Shown here piece by piece: positions 23,916 to 31,642 of a stretch of DNA of 63,981 nt. The notes under the pieces are model-generated. The model ran no database searches. It saw only the letters and a program-made list of their open reading frames with translations, and was not told the DNA's origin. A program made the translations under genes and the position numbers. Position 1 is the first letter of the stretch. Each line of letters starts with the position of its first letter. This DNA comes from a virus: positions 1 through 63,981 of the IMG/VR virus record IMGVR_UViG_3300014933_000403; one strand, written 5' to 3'.

Positions 23916-24178
23916 TTCTTATACCCATATTTACTGATCACCTTTATGATCTTCCCCAGGTTCTCCTCGCTGATCTGTCCCTTACTGATGCCGGTAGATA
24001 GATTCCCTTGGTTCACTCCTGCCTCTTGGCAAATAGCGGATATCTTTATCTGTTGGTTATCTCTGAACCATTTTAGCACAGATGTGTTGGTATCTGCCCA
24101 GTTTTTCACATGGCTCATATCCACGGTAGCTTTACCGTCTGTTAACCTTACTGATAGTATTTTAGTTCCTTTGCCCAT
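23912..24178 (-). CDS. HTH transcriptional regulator (Cro/CI-like)
   Basis: An 88-residue protein whose C-terminal half has a helix-turn-helix (about residues 48-78: ISAICQEAGVNQGNLSTGIS and GKIIKVISKYGYK). Its promoter overlaps the divergent rightward promoter at 24196-24243. Such a layout, with a regulator next to overlapping divergent promoters, is that of a lambda-type switch. No integrase was seen, so the switch may control early/late timing rather than lysogeny. Confidence 0.65.
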   Translation of the reverse strand: MGKGTKILSVRLTDGKATVDMSHVKNWADTNTSVLKWFRDNQQIKISAICQEAGVNQGNLSTGISKGQISEENLGKIIKVISKYGYKK

Positions 24179-24195
24179 GGTTGTTGTTTATTTGT

Positions 24196-24226
24196 CAAAA
24201 GTAAAATAATTATTTGGGAATACAAA
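24196..24226 (-). promoter_or_regulatory. Leftward promoter of the switch region
   Basis: On the minus strand TTTG (24226-24223), 19-bp spacer, TACTTTTG (24203-24196): a perfect Bacteroidota consensus. It transcribes the HTH regulator and the leftward block. Confidence 0.75.
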
Positions 24227-24230
24227 TAAT
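24209..24230. promoter_or_regulatory. Inverted repeat spanning both -33 boxes
   Basis: ATTATTTG (24209-24216) and CAAATAAT (24223-24230) form a perfect 8-bp inverted repeat around 6 bp. Each arm contains the -33 TTTG of one of the two divergent promoters, so one bound dimer would block both. Confidence 0.7.
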
Positions 24231-24243
24231 ATTTATAGCTTTG
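24213..24243 (+). promoter_or_regulatory. Rightward promoter of the switch region
   Basis: TTTG at 24213-24216, 19-bp spacer, TAGCTTTG at 24236-24243: a perfect Bacteroidota consensus. It drives the gene at 24262 and probably the tRNA and small-gene block. Confidence 0.78.
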
Positions 24244-24261
24244 AGTTCTAAATAAAAAAAT

Positions 24262-24612
24262 ATGCATAACTACAAAAACGTACAAACAGGGCAGGTGATC
24301 TCTGCCACAGACTTTATGTCTTTAACTAAAAGCCGTAATGAATGGGCTGTATCTGATGAGCCGGTTAACGCAAAGGTCGAAACTATTGTTTCCCCCGCCA
24401 CACCTGCGGCAGAATTTCCTGAGTTCCCAGTTAATGAAGACCTGAACCATGATCAACCTACTATTGATCATGTTGTAACAGAAGATGATTTGAAAGATAA
24501 CCCATCACTGGTTGAAGAAGGTGTGCAGGAAGGAGAAACGATTCAGGTACCGGCTCCGGTTATTGAGGATGGTATTCCTGGTACCGAGCCAGAAGTGGAT
24601 CCCGCAGCATAA
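24262..24612 (+). CDS. Acidic protein, unknown function
   Basis: A 116-residue protein with a short basic N terminus and a long acidic, Pro/Val-rich C-terminal half (about residues 45-116), probably disordered. It is the first gene of the rightward unit behind the switch promoter. Function unknown. Confidence 0.55.
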   Translation: MHNYKNVQTGQVISATDFMSLTKSRNEWAVSDEPVNAKVETIVSPATPAAEFPEFPVNEDLNHDQPTIDHVVTEDDLKDNPSLVEEGVQEGETIQVPAPVIEDGIPGTEPEVDPAA

Positions 24613-24746
24613 AGATAATCCGCTATTGTACGTTGGGGGTATATAAGTGAGCGTACTAACACCTGCCTGAGTAGGGTTTATTTGATCTCGGTGGTTAAAT
24701 ATGTCCTGGGTTATGAGTAAAATCAGAAGGCTCAGGCGGGTGAAAC

Positions 24747-24816
24747 GGGGAGGTAACTCAGGGGCAGAGTAGCAGCTTAGGCTTGTTAGTCGGTGGTTCG
24801 AATCCACCCCTCTCCA
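24747..24816 (+). tRNA. tRNA-like gene, probable anticodon UAG (Leu?)
   Basis: A cloverleaf can be drawn: acceptor GGGGAGG (24747-24753) with CCTCTCC (24809-24815), D arm ACTC/GAGT, anticodon arm AGCAG/TTGTT with loop CTTAGGC, T arm GGTGG/CCACC with loop TTCGAAT, discriminator A at 24816. The loop gives anticodon UAG (codon CUA). It lacks position 26, has two G-T pairs in the anticodon stem and lacks the long variable arm of leucine tRNAs, so isotype and function are uncertain. Confidence 0.65.
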
Positions 24817-24817
24817 C

Positions 24818-25054
24818 ATGACAGAAGAACAGCAGGCTAACTGGGATGTAATCCTGTAGTACTTAAAGGAGGAAAGATTTAAGATTGTTCCTAAGATATA
24901 TGATTCTCTGGAAGGTATTGGATGGATAGGTGCTCATCCGGACCGGATTACTATTGATCATACTACCAGGGCATCATATGTTCTTGGATTGCTTTCTAGA
25001 TTAGCAGACGATCTTACAGAGCGTAGGCATCGTGTTCAGTCTAGAATCAGGTAG
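24818..25054 (+). pseudogene. Amber-interrupted small gene after the tRNA
   Basis: ATG at 24818 opens a frame with an in-frame TAG at 24857 after 13 codons, then 64 further codons of protein-like sequence (for example GWIGAHPDRITIDHTTRASY) to TAG at 25052. No good internal start follows the amber. It is either a decayed gene or one read through; the neighbouring tRNA does not have the complementary CUA anticodon. Confidence 0.55.
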
Positions 25055-25319
25055 TTCTGTTTTGAGATGGGTGACTAAGTTGGATAACATTGTAAAGTCA
25101 GTGCTGCCAACAGTTATTAAAGAGATGAATTAACAATACCCACTCTATCAAAACAGGATAATGATTATGTATCCTTTATAGGATGTAAAATTAATGTATG
25201 CTGACGGTACTAAGTATTGGCATCTTGTGATACTAAAAGTGAACTTGGTATTGAATCCAAGAGTATCGTAACAGGTTTTAAACATTAATTTTGACTTTAA
25301 ACATAATTAAACAGGATAA
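25055..25319 (+). other. Decayed coding remnants
   Basis: Short interrupted frames: a 33-codon frame from GTG 25032 to 25133, and pieces near 25140-25275 that read like protein only if frameshifts and a TAG are bridged (for example YADGTKYWHLVI). No intact gene. The stretch looks like the remains of one or two small genes. Confidence 0.4.
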
Positions 25320-25383
25320 TAACGGTTGTGGTATGTTGAGTTGTGGGATAAAAACCTGTTAAACAATCTTTACCACACCGTTA
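25320..25383 (+). promoter_or_regulatory. Long leader hairpin before the zinc-ribbon gene
   Basis: TAACGGTTGTGGTA (25320-25333) pairs with TACCACACCGTTA (25371-25383) with one bulged base, followed by TTTATTT. The 37-nt loop contains a second short arm. It could be a terminator or attenuator upstream of the gene at 25413. Confidence 0.5.
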
Positions 25384-25412
25384 TTTATTTAACAAATTAA
25401 AAATGAAAAAGT

Positions 25413-25631
25413 ATGAGTGCTGAAAAAGGTAAATGTATGGCGTGTGGTACTCAAATAGGGTACAATTCTATTGGATATTGTCATAAGTGTGCTTCTGATT
25501 ATTGGGCAAAACATGATGAAGAATACCCGTTTATAGTAAGATTTGGCGATGACCAACAAGAATTTAAAACAGAACAAGAAGCAGAAGATTTTGTTCGTGA
25601 ATTAAGAAGAGTATTTGTTGAAAGAAAATAA
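25413..25631 (+). CDS. Small zinc-ribbon protein
   Basis: A 72-residue protein with CMACG (residues 8-12) and CHKC (23-26) forming a Cys4 zinc ribbon, then an acidic region and a short helix. AT-rich codons, unlike the replication block, suggest recent acquisition of this small-gene group. Confidence 0.5.
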   Translation: MSAEKGKCMACGTQIGYNSIGYCHKCASDYWAKHDEEYPFIVRFGDDQQEFKTEQEAEDFVRELRRVFVERK

Positions 25632-25664
25632 CCCCTTAACCCTCTTCCCTTAAATAAAAAAGTT

Positions 25665-25952
25665 ATGATAAATATTTGCGATAGCTGCGGTGGAGTAATT
25701 GGTAGAGATTGTTTTAATCCTATTGAGTGCGCTCAAATTACCGCTAATCTAAATAATTATCAGGAACAACCCGTATTTGATAATAAGTTTAAAGAAGCGG
25801 TTGAATTATTGAGAAGTTTGGCTGATATACAAAACGGTGCGCCACTTGTTCGGGATGAGAAAGAATGGAATAATATTATGGAAGATGTTTACTCTTTCCT
25901 AAATGAATATGAGCCGTTAATAAAAACCCAATCTGAACAAAATATATTCTAA
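25665..25952 (+). CDS. Small Cys-rich protein, unknown function
   Basis: A 95-residue protein with an N-terminal CDSCGG, then C16 and C22, which may bind zinc, and a helical rest of about 60 residues. AT-rich like its neighbours. No family recognised. Confidence 0.5.
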   Translation: MINICDSCGGVIGRDCFNPIECAQITANLNNYQEQPVFDNKFKEAVELLRSLADIQNGAPLVRDEKEWNNIMEDVYSFLNEYEPLIKTQSEQNIF

Positions 25953-25991
25953 CCCTCTCCCCTTAATGGGGGGGAATAATATTTAATAAGT

Positions 25992-26303
25992 ATGAGTAAG
26001 ATGATGGATGAAATGACAATTAATGAAATTGCAGAAATATTAAACATTGCAATGGATGATGGCGAATATCACACCCCTTATGCATCAGATATAAACTTAC
26101 ATGAGTTGTCAAATTCAAAAGCTGCCTATGGTTGGTGTAATATATCTAAGCATAATACTTACCATGATAAAGAAGTGTGGTTCAATATAAATTCAAACAC
26201 GGTTAAAATTTGGGAAAATAAGTATGTAAAAGGTAAAGCAGATTTAAACCTATACCGACCTATATACAATATTAAAAAATTATCTAACCTACTTAACCCC
26301 TAA
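25992..26303 (+). CDS. Protein of unknown function
   Basis: A 103-residue protein with an acidic helical N terminus and a beta-rich middle (GWCNISKHNTYHDKEVWFNINSN). It ends two bases before the next ATG. No family recognised. Confidence 0.5.
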   Translation: MSKMMDEMTINEIAEILNIAMDDGEYHTPYASDINLHELSNSKAAYGWCNISKHNTYHDKEVWFNINSNTVKIWENKYVKGKADLNLYRPIYNIKKLSNLLNP

Positions 26304-26305
26304 CC

Positions 26306-26617
26306 ATGAAAGAGAACACAAAAGAACAAATGAATCTATCTAAGCATACATTGGAATTGATTGAAAGATTAGCAAATGATTTTGTATTACAGAATCACAC
26401 TGGATACCCACATTATAAAAAACTTGAAATTGCATCAGATATAAAACAAGGTGCAATTATAGCGTTAACCAGCCCCGACATTCTTGCATCAGCAGGATTA
26501 GTAAGGAAGGAGGAAGTAAAAGAAGACTTGCAAAATATGTCAAATAATTACGTAGTTCTTAACGGTCAATATGTAATTCCAAAAAGTGTTCTTGATATAT
26601 ATATTGAAAATCTATAA
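26306..26617 (+). CDS. Helical protein, unknown function
   Basis: A 103-residue protein, largely helical, of the kind seen in runs of small AT-rich genes of Bacteroidota phages. Residues 8-25 could form an amphipathic helix. No family recognised. Confidence 0.5.
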   Translation: MKENTKEQMNLSKHTLELIERLANDFVLQNHTGYPHYKKLEIASDIKQGAIIALTSPDILASAGLVRKEEVKEDLQNMSNNYVVLNGQYVIPKSVLDIYIENL

Positions 26618-26635
26618 CCTCCAAAACAATAACAC

Positions 26636-26890
26636 ATGAAAACAGCAGAAGAAATACTTTCTTACCATGATTTCGATGTTCATTATTATGGTAGTGGTAA
26701 ACTGGAAGTATTATCCGCAATGGAAGAATACGCCTTCCAATTCAAACAACAACCCCTACATGGGGAAGATGTTAGTAAGATCAGATTAGCAGTAAGTGAA
26801 GCATGGGAAGAATGTAGTAAATGGGAAATGCACGATGGAACGGCTTTAACTCTTGCAGAATATTTGGATAAAAACCACCCAATAAAATAA
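26636..26890 (+). CDS. Small helical protein, unknown function
   Basis: An 84-residue protein with an N-terminal AEEILSYHDFD motif and a helix at KIRLAVSEAWEECSKW. No family recognised. Confidence 0.5.
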   Translation: MKTAEEILSYHDFDVHYYGSGKLEVLSAMEEYAFQFKQQPLHGEDVSKIRLAVSEAWEECSKWEMHDGTALTLAEYLDKNHPIK

Positions 26891-26894
26891 AACA

Positions 26895-27443
26895 ATGAAC
26901 AAAACACAAGAAATATTAAATAAGAAAGTAGCAATAGACTTCCCTGATGGTAATGGGAATATATTGAAAGTGTATAAAGAAGATGCAGTATTGTCTATGC
27001 TAGACGAGATGGTGTCTTCCTACACAACCGCAAAATCTACTGTACTCCAGATGATCCCATTCGAACTCAAAGGAGATCTTGACCGTTTTCAGGACGCTTA
27101 CCTACCGACATTGGTTGAAGCTGGCGTTAAGTATGAGACGGCTGTTACGATCATATCATCTGTATGGTTGTTCGTCAATAATGTATATTCCGGCTCTGAC
27201 GGTATGCCAACCGATATTGCCTTTGAAAAAAGACTTTCCTCACTGATCAATATGCATTCAAAGGAGAACGACAGTAACACCCCTGATTTCATCCTGGCTA
27301 AGTTTATATCTGATTGCCTGGAGAACTTTAATAAGGCTACGGTGGCTAGAGATAACTGGCAAGGCCGAGGCACCAAGCAAGACATAGAACCGATAGCGAT
27401 ACCAGGTTTTGAAGAAGCCTTATCCAAACTACCGATAGGCTAG
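26895..27443 (+). CDS. Helical protein, unknown function
   Basis: A 182-residue helical protein. Base composition changes within the gene: the first 100 bases are AT-rich like the genes before it, while the rest matches the structural genes. That suggests a recombination joint. It ends the small-gene block in front of a strong terminator. Confidence 0.5.
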   Translation: MNKTQEILNKKVAIDFPDGNGNILKVYKEDAVLSMLDEMVSSYTTAKSTVLQMIPFELKGDLDRFQDAYLPTLVEAGVKYETAVTIISSVWLFVNNVYSGSDGMPTDIAFEKRLSSLINMHSKENDSNTPDFILAKFISDCLENFNKATVARDNWQGRGTKQDIEPIAIPGFEEALSKLPIG

Positions 27444-27474
27444 TAGCGCCCGTTTTACCTTCCATACACCTATG

Positions 27475-27503
27475 AACTTGGTCTAAAAAGCCAAGTTTTT
27501 TTT
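27475..27503 (+). terminator. Intrinsic terminator
   Basis: AACTTGG (27475-27481), a 9-nt loop and CCAAGTT (27491-27497), followed by six T. It separates the small-gene block from the capsid operon. Confidence 0.9.
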
Positions 27504-27522
27504 GTTTGTAAACATTTTTCCG

Positions 27523-27533
27523 CAACTTTATGG
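27523..27533 (+). promoter_or_regulatory. Candidate late promoter -7 motif
   Basis: CAACTTTATGG, 14 nt before the ATG of the scaffold gene and right after a terminator, where a promoter is needed. Two TTTG at 27501-27508 could be the -33 element. Confidence 0.5.
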
Positions 27534-27547
27534 TCTAAATCTATTTT

Positions 27548-28816
27548 ATGACCAACTCATACGAAGCAGCACTTCTTACCGCAACAGGCGGTGGTAGCCC
27601 TGCTCCTGACGCTGGCGCAGCCCCTGCCCCAGATACAAATGCTGCCCCTGCAGCACCACAACAACCTGCCCCATCTTTAGAATTACCTGAGCAACAACCT
27701 GCAGTAGAAGGTTGGGCACAGCTTTCTGAAGAACAGAAGTTTGATCTTGCTGAAGCAGCCAAACAGAATGCTGCCGCCAATGGCGGTGCTGCCCCTGCAG
27801 GAGATCAACCTACCGCCCCTACCGCCCCAAACACCGGTGCATTTGATGAAGCCACTTTCTTTGGCGAAAAAACTGGTGGTAAATTTAAAAGCTGGGATGA
27901 GATTGTTCCTCAGTTAGAGAAAGCACCTGTGACCGTTGAGGTGGTTAAAGCACCTGAGTTCATTAATGAAGAATCTAAGAAAGTATACGAACTGATTGCT
28001 GCCGGTAAAATAGATGAGGTGACTCCTATCTTACAGCAAAGAGCATTCATTTCTAATTTAGCTAACCAGGAGCCTAGAACTATCCTGGCAGCACATATCA
28101 AAGAAGAATACCCATCCCTCACCGCTGAACAAATCAATTACGAGATCGACCGCAGATACAGCGTGAAGGAATCCGATTACGATGAAGATCCTTTAGGATT
28201 AAGCACTGCGAAAGCCATGGCGGCCGACCGCATGAAGCTTGATTCAGAAAAGGCTAAAACATATTTTACCAGTAAGCTGGGTGAATTGAAATTCCCTGAT
28301 CACTCCCCTGTCGGCCAACAGCCGCGTGCAGCTGCAGAACCGGACCTATCGACTCCAGAAGCTAAAAAAGCATTGGATTTTGTAACCGGACTCCCTGAGT
28401 TGACAAAATCAGAGAAACTTTCTTTTTCCTACAAGTCTGATAGTCCTGTAAATCCTATTACTGTTGGAGGAGATATCCTTTTCCCTCAGGAAAAGATCAC
28501 AGCGATTAAGGATGCTATTGGTGATCACCCTGAACTTTATATTTTAAATCGATTCTTCTCGAAAGACGGGACGTTCGATGGCGATAAATTTGCTCAGGCG
28601 ATATACAAAATAGAAAACACTGACGAGATCATTGCCCAGGCAGCTAGTCAATCTCTGACCCAGACTCAAAAAGAGATGCTGATTCGGAGTAAAAACTACA
28701 ACCCTAGTCTCAATGCACCCGGAGGTGACTTCGACAAAACCGCTGATCAATCTAACCGTGAAGCCATGGAAAGATTTTTCAACATTCCCGCAGCAACTGC
28801 AGGATCGCCTGTATAG
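27548..28816 (+). CDS. Capsid scaffolding protein (probable)
   Basis: A 422-residue protein with an Ala/Pro/Gly-rich first third (about 15-100) and a helical rest rich in Lys, Glu and Asp. Such low-complexity helical proteins directly upstream of a capsid gene are usually scaffolds that shape the procapsid. No protease motif seen. It is the first gene of the structural operon. Confidence 0.55.
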   Translation: MTNSYEAALLTATGGGSPAPDAGAAPAPDTNAAPAAPQQPAPSLELPEQQPAVEGWAQLSEEQKFDLAEAAKQNAAANGGAAPAGDQPTAPTAPNTGAFDEATFFGEKTGGKFKSWDEIVPQLEKAPVTVEVVKAPEFINEESKKVYELIAAGKIDEVTPILQQRAFISNLANQEPRTILAAHIKEEYPSLTAEQINYEIDRRYSVKESDYDEDPLGLSTAKAMAADRMKLDSEKAKTYFTSKLGELKFPDHSPVGQQPRAAAEPDLSTPEAKKALDFVTGLPELTKSEKLSFSYKSDSPVNPITVGGDILFPQEKITAIKDAIGDHPELYILNRFFSKDGTFDGDKFAQAIYKIENTDEIIAQAASQSLTQTQKEMLIRSKNYNPSLNAPGGDFDKTADQSNREAMERFFNIPAATAGSPV

Positions 28817-28841
28817 GTGACTAATCGTTGCTAGGGAGACC

Positions 28842-28864
28842 TCAGGTGGCAGAAAACCGCCTGA
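28842..28864 (+). promoter_or_regulatory. Hairpin before the capsid gene
   Basis: TCAGGTGG and CCGCCTGA form an 8-bp stem (one G-T pair) with a 7-nt loop, 34 nt upstream of the capsid ATG and without a T-run. It could stabilise or process the capsid mRNA. Confidence 0.5.
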
Positions 28865-28898
28865 TCAATTATTGTATTAACCCTAACACGAAAATAAA

Positions 28899-30308
28899 AT
28901 GACTACTCTTCCCGGTTTTTCACAGTCCGGCTTTGCGACCTCGCAGTTTAGCTATCCGGTGCTGTTGAATGACCTCAACTCAAACGACAGGTCTTTCTTA
29001 AAGACCCTTATCCGCAAGTATGGCGTAGAAAACTACGGCTTGTGGCAGTTACTCATGGGCAAAACTGCTACCTATGAGCGCTCAGATAATAAGCAGTTCT
29101 ACCATTATGAGAAGCGTCAGCTGCACCCTTCTGTATCCGTACAGACAACAGTAGCATCTACCGGTGCCGGTAATGCCGTGACCTTCCAGGTAGGAACGGA
29201 TTCTTACTACCAGAACGGAACCCTGTGTCCTGTTCGTGTAGGTGAGACCATGATCCTGGATTCATCAGGTATTCAGGTGAAGGTAACAGCCATCCCTTCT
29301 ACGGCTACTAATGCGTGGACTGTGACCGTTGTTCCAAACCTGACCACAGATAATATCGCTTCCGCAAATTCTTCATCCATTCTTGCAGGTGATGCCTTCC
29401 TTTTCCGTGGTAACATGGACGCAGGTGAGGGATCAAACAAAACCGCTGGTCTCGCTCCGGTGTATGACAAGATATTCAACTACACCACAGAACATCGTGA
29501 TGATTTTGATATCTCTGACTTCGCCTTGATTGAGAAGCAGGAGGTTATCCTCGCTGATGGCCAGCAGTACTACTACAACCTGGCTCAGGATGATATGAAT
29601 AAGAGGTACATGAACAACATGTTCTTCAAAGTAATGGAAGGTAATACCGTAAACAACCTGAACAACGGTACCTATGGTACTATCGGTGTTCAGCAAAGGG
29701 TTGCTGCCAACGGTTCTCAGGTTCAGTATACTGCCGGTAACCCAATGCGCTACGATTTCCAGACTCTGACAAGAGCCTTGAACTTCTTCGGTGCGCCTGG
29801 TGAATACCATATGCTGAATGAGTTCTACGCAAAACAGGCCATCGACAACATGTTGTTTGATCTGTTCAAAGGAACTTTCAATGCATGCACCTACGAATCA
29901 GTGGGTGGTAGCAAAGAAAGCGCTGCAGCTTACGGTTTCGATACCTTCAAGATGGACAACATCACCTTCCATATGTATTGCAATGCAATGTATAACACGG
30001 AGATGGTGTACAAGAGAGTGCCTCAGGCCTCTACCGGTTCTATCTACCGTGGGTATGCGATCTGTATTCCTCAGCGTATCAACCAAGATCCTAAGATGAG
30101 AGACGGAAGCGGTAACGCGATGTCTTACCCATCTTTCCAGATCGTTTGGCAGAAAAGCCCCGACGGAACACGTATCCAAACATGGGAAACTGGCGGTGCC
30201 GCCCCTGCGAACAAAACAACCGTTATGGAGCGTAATATCTCTATGATGAGTTATTTCGGGGTGCGTACTATTGCCCCTGTGCAGTATGCGTTATTCCTTG
30301 GTTCTTAG
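28899..30308 (+). CDS. Major capsid protein
   Basis: A 469-residue protein. Call based on length, position (scaffold upstream, connector-like genes downstream, portal and terminase later) and similarity in character to HK97-fold capsid proteins of crAss-like and other Bacteroidota phages: N-terminal arm, beta-rich middle (residues 80-160), long helix region (200-300), and RINQDP-type loop near the C terminus. No cleavage site recognised. Confidence 0.7.
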   Translation: MTTLPGFSQSGFATSQFSYPVLLNDLNSNDRSFLKTLIRKYGVENYGLWQLLMGKTATYERSDNKQFYHYEKRQLHPSVSVQTTVASTGAGNAVTFQVGTDSYYQNGTLCPVRVGETMILDSSGIQVKVTAIPSTATNAWTVTVVPNLTTDNIASANSSSILAGDAFLFRGNMDAGEGSNKTAGLAPVYDKIFNYTTEHRDDFDISDFALIEKQEVILADGQQYYYNLAQDDMNKRYMNNMFFKVMEGNTVNNLNNGTYGTIGVQQRVAANGSQVQYTAGNPMRYDFQTLTRALNFFGAPGEYHMLNEFYAKQAIDNMLFDLFKGTFNACTYESVGGSKESAAAYGFDTFKMDNITFHMYCNAMYNTEMVYKRVPQASTGSIYRGYAICIPQRINQDPKMRDGSGNAMSYPSFQIVWQKSPDGTRIQTWETGGAAPANKTTVMERNISMMSYFGVRTIAPVQYALFLGS

Positions 30309-30333
30309 TGAGTTAGGAATATTAATTTAAACA

Positions 30334-30357
30334 ATACGCCCCTTTATTGGGGCGTAT
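30334..30357. terminator. Terminator between capsid gene and HNH gene
   Basis: ATACGCCCC (30334-30342) and GGGGCGTAT (30349-30357), a 9-bp perfect stem with a 6-nt loop. It lies between the capsid stop and the convergent HNH gene and overlaps the end of the latter. There is no long T-run on either strand. Confidence 0.6.
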
Positions 30358-30781
30358 CTGTTTTCTTCCATGTCTTCCCGTTTTTTACTCTATTGATTGC
30401 AGACTTGCACATGCCGAACTGAACCATCAGTTCTTTTGTTGACTTACCGCAAGTCCGTATGTATTCAGCAGACTCTTCCGTTAGCTTTGCAACAGTGCTA
30501 TTTCTTGTATTCTGTAAATGGGTGGCCCATCTAAAATTATCTGGGCCGTAGTTGCCGTCATTATCTACCCGATCTAGTTCTAATCCTTCCTTGTATCCTT
30601 CTATAACATCATCATAGAAATTTTTGAAATCGTCCAACCATCTTTGGCAAACGGTTATTCCGCGACCACCATATCTATGGTACCTGACTCTGGTAGTATT
30701 GTAGCACCGATCTTTCATGTCAGACCAAATTCCGTATAGTTTATGGCTTCTTAGTTTGTGCTGTTTTTTACGTTCTTTCAT
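30344..30781 (-). CDS. HNH homing endonuclease (AP2-associated type)
   Basis: A 145-residue protein. LYGIWSDMKDRCYN, then YHRYGGRGITVCQRW, then LDRVDNDGNYGPDNFRWA is the classic phage/mobile HNH signature, with a C-terminal HTH-like segment (KSTKELMVQFGMCKSAINRVKNG). The ATG at 30781 is preferred because the family starts about there; a longer frame opens at 30904. It is inserted in opposite orientation between capsid and connector genes. Confidence 0.75.
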   Translation of the reverse strand: MKERKKQHKLRSHKLYGIWSDMKDRCYNTTRVRYHRYGGRGITVCQRWLDDFKNFYDDVIEGYKEGLELDRVDNDGNYGPDNFRWATHLQNTRNSTVAKLTEESAEYIRTCGKSTKELMVQFGMCKSAINRVKNGKTWKKTDTPQ

Positions 30782-30783
30782 AA

Positions 30784-30816
30784 AATAAAAATACCCCAGA
30801 GGATGATTGGGGTAGA
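30784..30816 (-). terminator. Terminator-like hairpin upstream of the HNH gene
   Basis: On the minus strand TACCCCA and TGGGGTA (7 bp, 9-nt loop) precede TTTTTATTTT. It lies just before the chosen HNH start and may attenuate its transcription. A TAGATTTG -7 element further upstream (30911-30904) could start the transcript. Confidence 0.6.
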
Positions 30817-30945
30817 ACCGAATTGAGACTTTCTCTCTCTTCGCCCAACCGCCCTCTGGGGCAGTTTCTGTGATAATTAATCTGGGTTCTACTTCAGACA
30901 TCACAAATCTAAAAACTTTTTCTCAAATCAACCCAACCAATTCAT

Positions 30946-30953
30946 TAATTTTG
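30946..30953 (+). promoter_or_regulatory. Promoter -7 element
   Basis: TAATTTTG, a perfect TAnnTTTG, 16 nt upstream of the connector gene ATG at 30970 and just after the inserted HNH gene. No clear TTTG at the -33 position. Confidence 0.5.
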
Positions 30954-30969
30954 GGAAGACACTACCATC

Positions 30970-31641
30970 ATGACAGCCAATTACGCATATCAATTCATAA
31001 ACTTTATGGCCCGTAAGAACCAAATCGCTCAGATCACTCCTGATGAATTTGGATACGCCATGACCGCTGGACAGAAAGGGTATCAAGAATATTTACTAGG
31101 ATTTGTTCAGCAGTTCCAACCAGGTAGACCTGTGCCGGTAGTTGGTTTAGGTATGAACAACAAAATATCTACCGATTTGTCCCCATTTAAAGTAGAGGAG
31201 AAGACGATAAATATAGCATCAAACATTGCCCCATACCCAGATAAATTCAGGTATTTAGCCCTTATGACTGACCCGTCAGGAAAAAAAGTGGACTGGATAA
31301 GTGATAACAAGCTTCCTGGAAGGATGAATTCAGTGATCGATCCTCCTACTGATACCGGCAAGTGCTGGTACAACGAAGCGGCAACCGGTTGGCATGTGTA
31401 CCCAAATGGTCAAATAAGTTCAGTTATTGTTAACTATTATGTAAAGCCTGATGATGTTGTTTGGGGTTACGATATTGTAGGCGGCAGACCTGTTTACAAT
31501 CAGGCGAAAAGTGTAAACCCGCAGTTCAATGATTCAGCTATGACAGAAGTGCTCGGAAGGGCGTGTAAGATACTTGGCCTCTCTTTCCAATCAGAAAATC
31601 TCGTACAGTTTGGTATGGAGGTTATAAACAAAGGAGAATAA
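30970..31641 (+). CDS. Connector/ring protein (probable)
   Basis: A 223-residue protein in the first slot after the capsid gene. Beta-rich middle and a C-terminal helix (DSAMTEVLGRACKILGL). In crAss-like phages several ring proteins of this size follow the capsid gene. The call is from order and size. Confidence 0.5.
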   Translation: MTANYAYQFINFMARKNQIAQITPDEFGYAMTAGQKGYQEYLLGFVQQFQPGRPVPVVGLGMNNKISTDLSPFKVEEKTINIASNIAPYPDKFRYLALMTDPSGKKVDWISDNKLPGRMNSVIDPPTDTGKCWYNEAATGWHVYPNGQISSVIVNYYVKPDDVVWGYDIVGGRPVYNQAKSVNPQFNDSAMTEVLGRACKILGLSFQSENLVQFGMEVINKGE

Positions 31642-31642
31642 T

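Noticed and set aside
24341-24380. CTGATGAG followed by GAAAC on the plus strand, resembling a hammerhead core
   Set aside because: The stems do not form, and the stretch lies inside a coding region (24262-24612).
24505-24819. Leftward ORF whose protein starts MWRGVDSNHRL
   Set aside because: This sequence is the well-known false translation of the antisense of a tRNA gene; it overlaps the tRNA at 24747-24816.
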